A stretch of DNA of 59,840 nucleotides from CAZHWT01 sp964536215 (GCA_964536215.1 CAZHWT010000005.1:1-59840); one strand, 5' to 3'. Shown: positions 32,924-41,934, counted from the first letter of the stretch. Notes: generated by a model not told the origin, from the letters alone. Numbers and translations: made by a program.

Positions 32924-34180
32924 ATGTCTTTGCTTCGTCATTATCTTCGTGTTTATTTGAATTGCTGTATTGCAGGCGTGGCTTGGGTGCGGTTTGGCTG
33001 GCCGCAGCGAGGCATGCGACTAATAGCCGTGACTGGAACTGATGGTAAAACGACGACAGTACAGATGTTGGCAGCAGTGTTGCGAGCGGATGGGCGGAGG
33101 GTTGGGTTGATTTCAACGGTTGGTGCAAGCATTAATCCCGATTCAACCGGGGGTAACGGTCAGCAGATGGATCTGGCAGCACACGTCTCGACGCCCGGCC
33201 CGTGGCAAATTTATCAACTAGTAAGGGATATGCGACGGGCTGGAGTGAAGGATGTAGTGATTGAAACGACGTCGCATGGATTACATCAGCGTCGGATGGC
33301 GGGGTTGCGATTTGCGGTTGGGATAATCACTAATATTAGTCCTGAGCATTTGGATTATCATAAAACCTTGTCGGCCTATGCAACGGCTAAATTGCGCTTA
33401 ACTACTCTGTGTCGGACGATGATTGTTAATGGTGAGGATAAAATATTGGCGCACGTATCTGGGCCAAGAATTAATACGTTTGGCTGGAGTAATCAGATGG
33501 ATGTATGGGCAGATGGTGTCAAGGATGTAAAAGGCAAAACGACCTTTAGGCTGCATATTGGTCAACGGACTGAGCTAGTGGAGCTTAGTTTGCCGGGTAG
33601 GTTTAATGTGCTCAATGCTTTGGCCGCTGCTGGCGCGGCAGATAAGCTGGGGGTTGATTTGGCTGTGGTGGCTAGAGGGCTCAAGACAGTGGGTGGCGTG
33701 GCGGGGAGGTGGCAGGTTGTGCAGAAGGAGCCGTACTGGGTAGTCGTCGATTTCGGCCATACCCCTCAAGCCTTTGAACAGATTTTGCCGCTGGCTAGGA
33801 AGTATGTTGGTTCCGGTGGTAGGTTGATTCACCTGTTCGGGTGCGCTGGTGGGCGTGATGCTATTAAGCGACACCCAATGGGCGAGTTGTCGGGTCGATT
33901 GGCCGATGTGACGGTTTTGACCACAGAAGACCCTCGTCGCGAGTCGGTGGAGTCTATTCAGGCGCAGGTTATAGAAGGGGTGCGGGCTGGTGGTAACAGT
34001 CGGGTGGAGCGGATCGATGATAGGGCCGAGGCGATTAGCTGGGCGATAGGCCAGGCTAAACCTGGTGATGTGGTGTTGTTGACTGGTAAGGGGCACGAGA
34101 CGTCCATGAACATTGCTGGACAGGAAAAGCCGTGGAATGAGGTAGAGGTTGCTCGTCAGGCTATAACGGCAACTGACTAA
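32924..34180 (+). CDS. murE: MurE-type Mur ligase, short N-terminus
   Basis: A 418-residue Mur ligase. TGTDGKTTT at 37-45 is the ATP loop, IETTSHGLHQRR and ITNISPEHLDYHKTLSAYATAK mark the central domain, and TEDPRRES with LLTGKGHETSM the C-terminal domain. MurE adds the third residue of the stem peptide to UDP-MurNAc-dipeptide. The usual N-terminal substrate-binding domain of about 90 residues is nearly absent: only 32 residues precede the ATP domain. The DPR motif is closer to diaminopimelate-adding than to lysine-adding enzymes, but this is not decisive. Confidence 0.85.
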   Translation: MSLLRHYLRVYLNCCIAGVAWVRFGWPQRGMRLIAVTGTDGKTTTVQMLAAVLRADGRRVGLISTVGASINPDSTGGNGQQMDLAAHVSTPGPWQIYQLVRDMRRAGVKDVVIETTSHGLHQRRMAGLRFAVGIITNISPEHLDYHKTLSAYATAKLRLTTLCRTMIVNGEDKILAHVSGPRINTFGWSNQMDVWADGVKDVKGKTTFRLHIGQRTELVELSLPGRFNVLNALAAAGAADKLGVDLAVVARGLKTVGGVAGRWQVVQKEPYWVVVDFGHTPQAFEQILPLARKYVGSGGRLIHLFGCAGGRDAIKRHPMGELSGRLADVTVLTTEDPRRESVESIQAQVIEGVRAGGNSRVERIDDRAEAISWAIGQAKPGDVVLLTGKGHETSMNIAGQEKPWNEVEVARQAITATD

Positions 34181-34259
34181 GGCGATGGATGCGCTTGACT
34201 GGGAGCACTCACTCTTTTTTTGAATATGACCTTAAGTAAATTTATCTGAGTTATTTTAG

Positions 34260-34297
34260 TTTATTATATAATACTTTTAAAAGTATTATATAATAAA
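34260..34297. repeat. 38-bp perfect A/T palindrome
   Basis: Bases 34260-34297 are a perfect palindrome centred between 34278 and 34279 (arms include TTATTATATAATACTTTT), with no loop. It lies between murE and the convergent small gene, just beyond that gene's own terminator. It could act as a terminator or cruciform site. Confidence 0.9.
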
Positions 34298-34300
34298 TAT

Positions 34301-34322
34301 CGCCCGGATTATGGTCCGGGCG
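34301..34322 (-). terminator. Terminator overlapping small gene stop
   Basis: CGCCCGGA and TCCGGGCG pair around TTATGG. The minus-strand stop codon TAA lies in the loop, so the hairpin overlaps the end of the coding region. Confidence 0.75.
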
Positions 34323-34614
34323 AACTGGAGTCGAGCAGTAAAAGGATCTGGTCGATGTCTACGTCTTCCTCGTTTTGATTGTCTGGCACCTGCCATTCCA
34401 AGTTTTGCCACTCTTCTCGAGACAGCGATTTGCCCTTTAGAGTATAGCGGACCTCTTCTTTTTGGTTGACCGTTGATATAGGCGGCTCACGACTAGCGAC
34501 CGACTCTGCTACTATGATGCAGGTGATGATGGCTAGTATGTAGATAAAGAGGTGTGCATAGAACTTTAACACATAGACCAGTCCCTGCAATGTATCGGGC
34601 TCAGGTAGGTTCAT
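34309..34614 (-). CDS. Small single-pass membrane protein, 101 aa
   Basis: A 101-residue protein with one membrane helix (about 13-36: YVLKFYAHLFIYILAIITCIIVAES) and an acidic hydrophilic tail that ends DVDIDQILLLLDSSSPGP. I do not recognise it. ATG 34614 was chosen over the longer frame because AAGGAG lies seven bases upstream on the minus strand. A plausible promoter is TTGCTA, 17 bases, TAAAGT. It is a single unit antisense to the cell-wall cluster, between murE and pgeF. Charge distribution suggests the tail is outside or periplasm-facing only if the N-terminus is inside; not certain. Confidence 0.7.
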   Translation of the reverse strand: MNLPEPDTLQGLVYVLKFYAHLFIYILAIITCIIVAESVASREPPISTVNQKEEVRYTLKGKSLSREEWQNLEWQVPDNQNEEDVDIDQILLLLDSSSPGP

Positions 34615-34743
34615 GGTCTTTCTCCTTGGTAGCGCCGGACAATGGCGATACTTTACCTTTTTGGGGCTGGAATAGCAAGCGGACGCCATAGTGGGTGGGG
34701 TGAGTCTGACTCGGTATTATTCTCCTGCGTCTTTGCTTTCTGA

Positions 34744-34757
34744 TACAATAGCCATAC
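34744..34757 (+). promoter_or_regulatory. TACAAT box eight bases before pgeF
   Basis: TACAAT at 34744-34749 lies eight bases before ATG 34758, and there is no Shine-Dalgarno. A leaderless transcript is likely. Confidence 0.55.
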
Positions 34758-35492
34758 ATGCATCAACAATATTATTTGCTGCAACAATTTTCTCAGTATC
34801 GCGGTTTAGTCCACGGTATTTCTAGTCGGACGGCTGGCGACATGGAATTTAAATACGGTGAAGCTCAGAATGCTTCTAATCGGTTGCGATTTGCTACATC
34901 ATTATCTATTCCCGAGGATCGGGTGGTTAAGATGGAGCAGATCCATGGCACCATGATTGCTTGTGTCGGCGAAGAAGATGTGGCTCCGATAGATGGAGTT
35001 AAGGTGTTGCCAGGAGCAGATGGCTTGCTTACCTCTGAGCGAGATGTGTACTTGTTCGCTAGGACGGCTGATTGTCTCCCAATTATTTATTTTGATGCCA
35101 AAGAAAAGGTGATTGGCCTGGCTCATGCGGGTTGGCGGGGGGTGGTGGGTAAGTTGCCGGCTCTGATGATTGGTAAAATGGTAAGTCAGTATGATTGCCA
35201 GCCGCAAAATATTATGGTTGGGGTTGGACCTTGTCTAGACAAATCGGCTAATTTGGTGGCTAGGCCAGCGGTGCAGGAGTTGCTGCCGGAGTGGCGAGAA
35301 TTTATTCGGGTTGAGCAAGAGGTGGTTCGGATTGACTTGATCGGCTTTACCCTTAAGCAATTGTTACAAGTAGGAGTGGTAGAGGCTAATATTGAAGTAG
35401 GAGGCATGTGTACCGCCCAGCAACCAGAAGAGTTTTTCTCGGCTCGGAATGGAGATAAGGGGAGGTTCGCGACTATTATTGGGCGAAGGTGA
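34758..35492 (+). CDS. pgeF: Peptidoglycan editing factor PgeF (YfiH)
   Basis: A 244-residue protein of the multicopper-like laccase-domain family (YfiH/YlmD). Metal-site residues are visible in RTADCLPIIYFD, GLAHAGWRGVVGKLP and VGVGPCLDKSANLV. PgeF prevents or removes misincorporation of serine in place of alanine in the muropeptide, and related proteins act on purine nucleosides. Its position between murE and the MurC/Mpl-type ligase fits the peptidoglycan role. Length is normal. Confidence 0.9.
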   Translation: MHQQYYLLQQFSQYRGLVHGISSRTAGDMEFKYGEAQNASNRLRFATSLSIPEDRVVKMEQIHGTMIACVGEEDVAPIDGVKVLPGADGLLTSERDVYLFARTADCLPIIYFDAKEKVIGLAHAGWRGVVGKLPALMIGKMVSQYDCQPQNIMVGVGPCLDKSANLVARPAVQELLPEWREFIRVEQEVVRIDLIGFTLKQLLQVGVVEANIEVGGMCTAQQPEEFFSARNGDKGRFATIIGRR

Positions 35493-35605
35493 GGCTGGCT
35501 GGGGTGCGAGTGCGTAGTGCGAATTACGAGTTACGCTGATCGAATAGCGAGCTGGCGAATGGGCGCTAAGCTGCAAACTTATTCCGAGTAGATGAGTATC
35601 TAATT

Positions 35606-37027
35606 ATGTCCAAACAATCTTCACTTTCTCATCTTTATTTTATAGGTATTGCCGGACATGCTATGAGCGGGTTGGCCGTGGCCGCTAAGCAGAAGGGTTA
35701 TCGGGTTTCCGGGGTGGCTGTGGGGGCGTATCCACCGTCAACTGATGTATTGGCGGCGGCTGGTATTCATTGGCACGATCAGTATAGTGCGGACCATATT
35801 GAAGTAGACATGACAGTGGTGCTGGCCAATGCTATTACAGCTGAAAATGTGGAGTTGAGGCGGGCTCAAGAGCTAGATATTAAGATTTTGTCTTTTCCGG
35901 AACTGCTTGAAGAATGGACGGCTAAGCAAAAGCGGATTGTGGTGGCTGGGACTCACGGAAAGACAACTACTGCGACTATGATTGCATGGATGGCCGATCA
36001 GGCTGGTAAGCCAGTTGATTTTATGATGGGCATGTCTAGCATTAATTTTGGAGTCAGTGCTCGACATACTGATGCTTCGGTGGTGGTTTTGGAAGGCGAT
36101 GAGTATGCCTCATCGGTGCTGGACCAGTCCTCGAAGTTTAGCCATTATCATCCAGATGTGCTCATTGTAACCTCTTTGGAATGGGATCATCCCGATTTGT
36201 TCCCTGAATTTAGCTTGATGCAGCAACGATTTGTGGAGCTGGTGGAACAGATGCCAGTCGATGGATTGCTCATTGCTAATGCTGATGAAGCGACGGTTAA
36301 GGACTTGGCCACGCATGCGCCTTGCCCGGTGGTGTATTATAGCGCTCAGGCTGTATCGGCAGAATATATGGCGCATCGCCTTGAATATGGCCGGACAGAG
36401 ACTCGTTTTGCTTATTTGTCTCATGGCCGAGACCATGGCACGGTACGACTTTCTTTGGCCGGCGAGCATAATGTGAGCAACGCTCTGGTGGCTCTGGCGG
36501 CTGCGGAGTGGTTAGCCATCCCATTTTCGTCGGTAGTGACGGGGTTATTATCTTTTAAAGGGGCAAAGCGAAGATTCGAGCTGGCCGGAGAAGTGAATGG
36601 AGTGACGGTGCTTGACGATTATGCTCATCATCCCAGTGAGGTGGCAGCCACGTTGGCTGCGGCTCGTCATCGATACCCGGACGGAAAAGTCTGGGCCTTT
36701 TTCTTACCGCACACGTATAGCCGCACCAAGGCGTTGCTGCCGCACTTTGCCACGGCCTTTAATCAAGCCGATGTAGTAATGGTGGGTGAAATTGAAGGGG
36801 CTAGGGAACAGCGGTCGGCATCGACCGTAACGGCGGCAGATGTGCTGCAACAGCTACCACGCGGTGCTCAGCAATTGCGGTACATATTAGACCCAGCTCA
36901 GGCTCGGCATATGATTGTGGATAATGTGACTGAGGGCGATGTAGTCGTTTGCATGAGTGTTAGCGGTGCCGATAACTTAGCCGGAAAAGTGGTGAAAGCG
37001 CTAGAGAAGCGCTGGCCCGGAGTGTAA
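35606..37027 (+). CDS. Mur ligase of Mpl/MurC type
   Basis: A 473-residue Mur ligase. LYFIGIAGHAMSGLA opens the UDP-binding domain, GTHGKTTT (115-122) is the ATP loop, and DDYAHHPSEV belongs to the C-terminal part. AYPPSTDVLAAAGI (41-54), EGDEY (163-167), SKFSHYHPD (176-184) and EWDHPDLF (192-199) look more like Mpl, the murein-tripeptide recycling ligase, than like classical MurC (which has EADESD and DPEHLDxY). It sits in the murC place in the cluster, so it may add L-alanine to UDP-MurNAc, or attach a recycled peptide. The leader is repeat words. Confidence 0.85.
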   Translation: MSKQSSLSHLYFIGIAGHAMSGLAVAAKQKGYRVSGVAVGAYPPSTDVLAAAGIHWHDQYSADHIEVDMTVVLANAITAENVELRRAQELDIKILSFPELLEEWTAKQKRIVVAGTHGKTTTATMIAWMADQAGKPVDFMMGMSSINFGVSARHTDASVVVLEGDEYASSVLDQSSKFSHYHPDVLIVTSLEWDHPDLFPEFSLMQQRFVELVEQMPVDGLLIANADEATVKDLATHAPCPVVYYSAQAVSAEYMAHRLEYGRTETRFAYLSHGRDHGTVRLSLAGEHNVSNALVALAAAEWLAIPFSSVVTGLLSFKGAKRRFELAGEVNGVTVLDDYAHHPSEVAATLAAARHRYPDGKVWAFFLPHTYSRTKALLPHFATAFNQADVVMVGEIEGAREQRSASTVTAADVLQQLPRGAQQLRYILDPAQARHMIVDNVTEGDVVVCMSVSGADNLAGKVVKALEKRWPGV

Positions 37028-37095
37028 AATGAGCCGAAGGTTCTTGGTGTAGGCCTGAGGCGAGGTTTACTGGGGTCTTACGCTTTATTTTTGTT

Positions 37096-38352
37096 ATGTC
37101 TGTTACTTATATTGTAAAAGGAAAACAGCCGTTGCACGGCCAAGTGGATGCCCAAGGGCTGCCGGGGGCGGCAGTGGTGGGCATTGCGGCTGCGCTGTTA
37201 ACGCAAGATGCCGTCACACTGCGCCGGGTGCCGCACTTGCCGGCACTTGATCGTCTGTTGGTTGAGTTGCGTTCGCTTGGAGTGGCGGCTGATTGGACCC
37301 ACTACCATGAAATCACAATTAAAGCGGCTGAGGTAACCCCCTTTCCATTACTAACAGTTACCCAGTTGTTGTCCAAACTTCCTTTGCTGGTTGCGGCAGT
37401 GGTAATGCGGTGCGGAGTGTGTCGTTTGGAGCTGCAGAGTCAAGACCAGAGCAATCTTATGGATTTAATGGGACTGATTCGACAGTTTGGGGGCTTGGTG
37501 GAAGTTGAAGAAGGGCTGTTGCGCTTAGCTTTTCCACACTGTTTTGGTATTACGACGATGTCAGTGGCTCATTTTGATGTGCAGACTAGTTTGGCGGCTA
37601 TGCTTATTAGCAGCATGGCGGAAGGTGGGTCTGAGTTGTCGGGATTATCCCAGGATCCCCAAGTTGCTGCTTTGGCGGCGGTTATGCAGTCAATGGGGGC
37701 ATCGGCTAGCTTGGAAGGGGCGGCATGGCGATGCGTGGGGGTGGGCGGGCTGCATGGGACGAGTATGTCTCTACCAGGCGATCCGATGGAGGCAGGCTTG
37801 TTTGGCCTGGCGACGCTGGCGACGGGCGGCGACGTTGTTGTAAAAGGGGTGGTGGCGACGCAGATTACGGGATTTTTGGGCAAGTTGCGTCAAATGGGTG
37901 GCGAATATAGAGTAGAACCAGATAACGTACGGCTGAGATTTTGGCGAGAGTCTTTGGCCGAGTGGCAACCTACGACGTTGGAGGCGGCTGATTATCCGGG
38001 TATCCCGTCTAGTTGGTTGCCGCTGTTTTTGCCGTTATTAGTGCAGATTAATGGTGAAACCAGCCTGCAGACTGTTGACACGCAGGTGGCGGCGGCGGTT
38101 ACTGTGCTTAAGAGTTTGGGGGCAGAATTTTATGTGTCGGATACTCAACTGCGTATATTTGGACCGGTCCGACTAGCCGGGGGTAAAATGAAGGTAACTG
38201 GGCAGGCAGATGGGTTGGCGGCTTTGTTGGCGGCTTTATCGGCTAAGGGAGTATCAGAGATTTCGGGCATGGAGGCAGTTGAGGGGCAATTTGAACATTT
38301 ATCCGAACGGCTGCAAAAGTTAGGGGCAAAAATTGAACGTAAAGAAGTATAA
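37096..38352 (+). CDS. Degenerate MurA/EPSP-synthase-like protein
   Basis: A 418-residue protein with the inside-out alpha/beta barrel pattern of the EPSP synthase/MurA family: repeated GxxxLxxL segments and a MurA-like end, FEHLSERLQKLGAKIE. MurA transfers enolpyruvate to UDP-GlcNAc. Key MurA features are not seen. The KN pair of GAKNAAL is replaced by AQGLPGAA near residues 18-25, and there is no GGCAIG-like loop with the catalytic Cys. It is therefore probably inactive as MurA or acts on something else. Its place between the Mpl-like ligase and the sugar kinase is conserved enough to argue for a cell-wall role. Confidence 0.7.
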   Translation: MSVTYIVKGKQPLHGQVDAQGLPGAAVVGIAAALLTQDAVTLRRVPHLPALDRLLVELRSLGVAADWTHYHEITIKAAEVTPFPLLTVTQLLSKLPLLVAAVVMRCGVCRLELQSQDQSNLMDLMGLIRQFGGLVEVEEGLLRLAFPHCFGITTMSVAHFDVQTSLAAMLISSMAEGGSELSGLSQDPQVAALAAVMQSMGASASLEGAAWRCVGVGGLHGTSMSLPGDPMEAGLFGLATLATGGDVVVKGVVATQITGFLGKLRQMGGEYRVEPDNVRLRFWRESLAEWQPTTLEAADYPGIPSSWLPLFLPLLVQINGETSLQTVDTQVAAAVTVLKSLGAEFYVSDTQLRIFGPVRLAGGKMKVTGQADGLAALLAALSAKGVSEISGMEAVEGQFEHLSERLQKLGAKIERKEV

Positions 38353-38367
38353 GAATAGGTAGGTTTT

Positions 38368-39321
38368 ATGGAATCACGACTTTTTCTGGGTGTTGATGGT
38401 GGGGCGAGTAATATTACGGCCGTTGTAGTGAACGCGGCCGGTAAGACATTATATGAAAAGAAGTTGCCTCGGGGTGGTAATTATCACGCGCTGGGGCTAG
38501 AGACGGCCGTTGAACATTTGGAAACGGCCATGCAGGATGTGACAGATGCCCTGGCCACGCCTCGCTTGACGTTTGCACGGGCAGTGTTTGGTCTGGCAGG
38601 CTGTAATTTTGCTTCGGATAAGAAGCTACTGACTAAAGCGTTACGACAAAGCAGTATTTCTACCTTGTTGGGTGGGGGATTTGAAGTGGTTAATGATAGT
38701 CGGATAGCCTTGAGAGCGGGTACAGAAGATGGAATAGGCTTAGTGTTGATTGCTGGGACCGGTTCTAATTGTTATGGCCGAGCCACCGACGACAAGGAAG
38801 CGAAGGCGGGTGGGGTGGATCATATTTTGTCCGATGAGGGGAGCGGCTATGATATTGGCCTACGCGGGTTGCGAGCGGTGGTAGAACAGCTGGACGGTCG
38901 AGGTGATGAGACGACTATAACGCCAGAGTTATTTGCCAAGCTGGAGGTAGCCTCGTTGGAAGAGTTGTACAGAGAAGTGTACAGCCATTATACGGTTAAG
39001 CCTCAGATTGCCAGCTTGGCTGAGGTGGTCTGTGATTGCGCTAGTCAGGGAGATGTGGTAGCTATGGATATTTTGAATCATTCGGTTAATAAGTTAATTG
39101 AGCTGGTGGATGCGGTGGTGACGAGGTTGGATTGGCGCGAGACACGAGTGCCGGCTGTGGTGGTGGGGAGCATTATTCATCATCCGTATGTGTCTCAACG
39201 ATTGGAAACGGAGCTGCATAGGGTGGCGCCAATGATTAAGGTGGTGCGGCCTAGCGTGTCGTCAGCTATGGGGGCGGCGTTGATGGCTTTGGATGAGGAG
39301 CGAACGGATCGTAAATCGTAG
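38368..39321 (+). CDS. N-acetylglucosamine/MurNAc kinase-like, BadF family
   Basis: A 317-residue ASKHA-fold kinase. FLGVDGGASNITAVVVNAAGK is the phosphate-1 motif, VVNDSRIAL the connect/phosphate-2 region, and VLIAGTGSNCYGR the GTGS adenosine motif. Family members (NAGK, MurK) phosphorylate N-acetylglucosamine or N-acetylmuramic acid during wall recycling. It lies 15 bases after the MurA-like gene, upstream of mraY, and suggests peptidoglycan recycling within the dcw cluster. The last codons (ERTDRKS) contain ATCGTAA/ATCGTAG heptamers. GGTAGG precedes the start. Confidence 0.85.
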   Translation: MESRLFLGVDGGASNITAVVVNAAGKTLYEKKLPRGGNYHALGLETAVEHLETAMQDVTDALATPRLTFARAVFGLAGCNFASDKKLLTKALRQSSISTLLGGGFEVVNDSRIALRAGTEDGIGLVLIAGTGSNCYGRATDDKEAKAGGVDHILSDEGSGYDIGLRGLRAVVEQLDGRGDETTITPELFAKLEVASLEELYREVYSHYTVKPQIASLAEVVCDCASQGDVVAMDILNHSVNKLIELVDAVVTRLDWRETRVPAVVVGSIIHHPYVSQRLETELHRVAPMIKVVRPSVSSAMGAALMALDEERTDRKS

Positions 39322-39502
39322 GTCGAGGGCTGGATGAGTGTGCTGAGGTGTGGACTGGCGATATTGTGGTACGAGCTACGTTTTGCGATGAGCAATGCGA
39401 GTGAGTGTGCCGCTAGACGAATGCTGGGGATGGGGCTGATGATTTGTTTTACTGGTTACTGTATTTTTTAGCGTAGGTTATCCTGGCTCTTTTTTTCTGT
39501 GC

Positions 39503-39514
39503 TACAATACCTGT
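39503..39514 (+). promoter_or_regulatory. TACAAT box six bases before mraY
   Basis: TACAAT at 39503-39508 is followed by six bases and ATG 39515; no Shine-Dalgarno. Likely leaderless start of the mraY-murD unit. Confidence 0.62.
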
Positions 39515-40528
39515 ATGCTCTATCCGATGACTAAAGTTTTTATGGCCTTATTGGCTTCGACGGCTGTGACGGGGCTGTTGGCTATACCGTTTATTAACCT
39601 GTTGTACAAGTTAAAGTTTCAGCGTCAACGAGAATATTTGTCGGATCAGAAAAAAGATCGATCGTTATTCGATACGCTGCATGAGAAAAAGATTGGCACT
39701 CCAGCAGCGGGTGGGTTGTTGATTATTTTTGTAACCTCGGTTTTGGGAATTATTATGTATCAATTTACCAGTTTTAAATTAAACTGGACGATTGGTATTT
39801 TGGCCATTACGTTGGTCCTGTATGGTTTGCTAGGTTTTTATGACGATCTACGCAAGTTTTTGGAGGCGCCGGCGTCTGGATTGTGGGGGATTCGAGCGCG
39901 GACTAAGCTAATAGTCCAACTATTATTTGGCTTGTTGATTGGATATTTGCTCTATCGTTACATGGATTTGCATGTGGTGGATTTGCCGTTTGGTTATGTG
40001 GTTGATTTAGGGTGGTGGTATGTGCCGTTTGTGTCGTTAGTGGTGGCGACGATGTCGAATGCCTTTAATATTACCGATGGACTGGACGGATTATCGTCTG
40101 GTTTACTGGTAATAGCGTTGTCGGCGTTTTGGTATTTAGCGGTGCTGTTTTCGACGGCTGATGTGGTTTTGTTTATTGCTTTGCTGATTGGCTCAATGTT
40201 GGCCTTTTTGTATTTTAATATTTATCCAGCCAGATTTATTATGGGTGATACTGGTGCTTTGGCGTTGGGTGCGGCGTTGGCAGTAATTGCTTTGATGAGC
40301 CGGAGTGTGTTTGCGTTGCCGTTTATTGGTGGTGTATTTATGATAGAGTTGGCCTCGTCGGCTATTCAGATGGCGTCAAAAAAATTCCGCCACAAAAAGG
40401 TGTTTTTAATTGCACCATTGCACCATCATTTTGAAGCCTTGGGCTGGAACGAAACTAAAGTAACGATGCGATTTTGGTTAGCTGGAGCGGTGTGTGCTTT
40501 TTTGGGTATTTGTATTGCCTTGCTGTAA
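39515..40528 (+). CDS. mraY: Phospho-MurNAc-pentapeptide transferase MraY
   Basis: A 337-residue polytopic enzyme with about ten membrane helices. KKIGTPAAGGLLII, GFYDDLRKFL (metal aspartates), NAFNITDGLDGLSSG, MGDTGALALGA and the C-terminal HHHFEALGWNETKV are all MraY signatures. It makes lipid I on the inner face of the cytoplasmic membrane. Between the DD pair and the ITDGLDG motif, LEAPASGLWGIRARTK is slightly unlike the common KNGL loop. ATG 39527 is a second possible start. murD follows after six bases. Confidence 0.95.
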   Translation: MLYPMTKVFMALLASTAVTGLLAIPFINLLYKLKFQRQREYLSDQKKDRSLFDTLHEKKIGTPAAGGLLIIFVTSVLGIIMYQFTSFKLNWTIGILAITLVLYGLLGFYDDLRKFLEAPASGLWGIRARTKLIVQLLFGLLIGYLLYRYMDLHVVDLPFGYVVDLGWWYVPFVSLVVATMSNAFNITDGLDGLSSGLLVIALSAFWYLAVLFSTADVVLFIALLIGSMLAFLYFNIYPARFIMGDTGALALGAALAVIALMSRSVFALPFIGGVFMIELASSAIQMASKKFRHKKVFLIAPLHHHFEALGWNETKVTMRFWLAGAVCAFLGICIALL

Positions 40529-40534
40529 TTTTCC

Positions 40535-41869
40535 ATGATTGATGTTGAGACAAATTGGGGTGGTAAGCGGGTAGCGGTGCTGGGCTTTGGAGTGGAGGGT
40601 CAGTCGAGTGCCAGGTATTTTTCTGCCCAAGGGGCGGAGGTGGTAGTGCATGATGAAGGATTGTTAGCGGATAAAGCGGTAGGGCCGTACCGCTTTTGCT
40701 TAGGTGAGGCAGCTTTTGTTGGTTTGGATGATTTTGATGCTGTGGTGCGCAGTCCAGGTATACGACCGGATCATGCCGGGCTAGCCGAGGTTGAGCCACA
40801 TAAGCTGACGAGTCAGACCGAGCTGTTTTTGCAGCGTTGGCGAGACAACTGTGTGGGGATTACTGGCACAAAGGGTAAGGGGACGACTTCAACGTTAGTA
40901 GCGCATTGTCTGAATGTGGCTGGGAAAAAGTGTTTGTTGGGCGGCAATATTGGGGTGCCGTTGCTAGATCTAATGGCCGAGATGGATAACCAGACTGTTG
41001 CGGTATTGGAGTTGTCTAGCTTTCAATTAATGGATATAACTGTCAGCCCAGCGGTGGCAGTTGTCTTAATGATTGTGCCGGAGCATTTAAACTACCATAT
41101 GTCAGTGGAGGAGTATGTGGCGGCCAAGGCGCGGCTGGTGGCGTTTCAACGGCCAGACGACTTGGCTATTGTTACCGTAGGGTATAGCTTAAATAAGCAG
41201 TTATTGTCACAGGTTGTAGCTGAGCAATGGTCAATTGGCGTGTCGGAAGATTGCCGAGCCGTGATTGCGCCGGGTGAGGTGCGGTTTGGTCGGAGCGAAG
41301 CTGAGTGTTTGAAATTGAGCCAGACGCCATTGTTGGGTCAGCATAACGTAGAAAATTTGGCTGCAGCTGGACTAGTGGCGCGACATTTTGGCCTAACGGT
41401 TAAGGTAATAAAGACGGCCATGGAGACATTTGTACCGCTACCGCATCGTTTGCAGGTGGTAACTGAGGTGGGAGGTATTCGGTATGTTAATGATTCGTTT
41501 GCCACTACGCCCGAAGCGACTCTGGCTGCAGTGAATAGTTTTTCTGAACCTTTAGCACTCATTCTAGGAGGTTCCGATAAGGGGAGTGATTTTGTGCCGC
41601 TGATACAGCTTTTGCGGCAACGGGCGAATGTGAGTGGGGTGGTGACCATTGGACAGATAGGAGAATCGTTGTTGGAGATGTGTCGAGCAGCAGAAGTAGT
41701 GGCTGTTGAGGGTGGTGAAGATATGACGACTATTATTCGCCAAGCCGAGGACTTGTTGCCCGGCAAGAAAGGGATTGTGTTGCTGTCGCCGGGTGCGGCT
41801 AGTTTTGGTATGTTTAAAGACTACAAAGATAGAGGTGAGCAATTCGTGGCGGCAGTGCAGGAACGTTGA
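40535..41869 (+). CDS. murD: UDP-MurNAc-L-Ala D-Glu ligase MurD
   Basis: A 444-residue Mur ligase. RVAVLGFGVEGQSSARYF is the N-terminal UDP-binding part, VGITGTKGKGTTSTLVAH (P-loop at 111-119) the ATP site, ELSSFQLMD and VPEHLNYH the central domain, and VNDSFATTPEAT with ILGGSDKGSDF the C-terminal domain. It adds D-glutamate to UDP-MurNAc-L-Ala. The full three-domain length is present, unlike the short murE product. It lies six bases after mraY and 66 bases before ftsW. Confidence 0.95.
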   Translation: MIDVETNWGGKRVAVLGFGVEGQSSARYFSAQGAEVVVHDEGLLADKAVGPYRFCLGEAAFVGLDDFDAVVRSPGIRPDHAGLAEVEPHKLTSQTELFLQRWRDNCVGITGTKGKGTTSTLVAHCLNVAGKKCLLGGNIGVPLLDLMAEMDNQTVAVLELSSFQLMDITVSPAVAVVLMIVPEHLNYHMSVEEYVAAKARLVAFQRPDDLAIVTVGYSLNKQLLSQVVAEQWSIGVSEDCRAVIAPGEVRFGRSEAECLKLSQTPLLGQHNVENLAAAGLVARHFGLTVKVIKTAMETFVPLPHRLQVVTEVGGIRYVNDSFATTPEATLAAVNSFSEPLALILGGSDKGSDFVPLIQLLRQRANVSGVVTIGQIGESLLEMCRAAEVVAVEGGEDMTTIIRQAEDLLPGKKGIVLLSPGAASFGMFKDYKDRGEQFVAAVQER

Positions 41870-41920
41870 GATAGTGAGGTGCGAGTCGCGAGTCGATTCC
41901 AATTCTAATACTGTATACGC

Positions 41921-41934
41921 TATACTGACCTGGT
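41921..41934 (+). promoter_or_regulatory. TATACT box eight bases before ftsW
   Basis: TATACT at 41921-41926 is followed by eight bases and ATG 41935. No Shine-Dalgarno is present. Confidence 0.58.
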
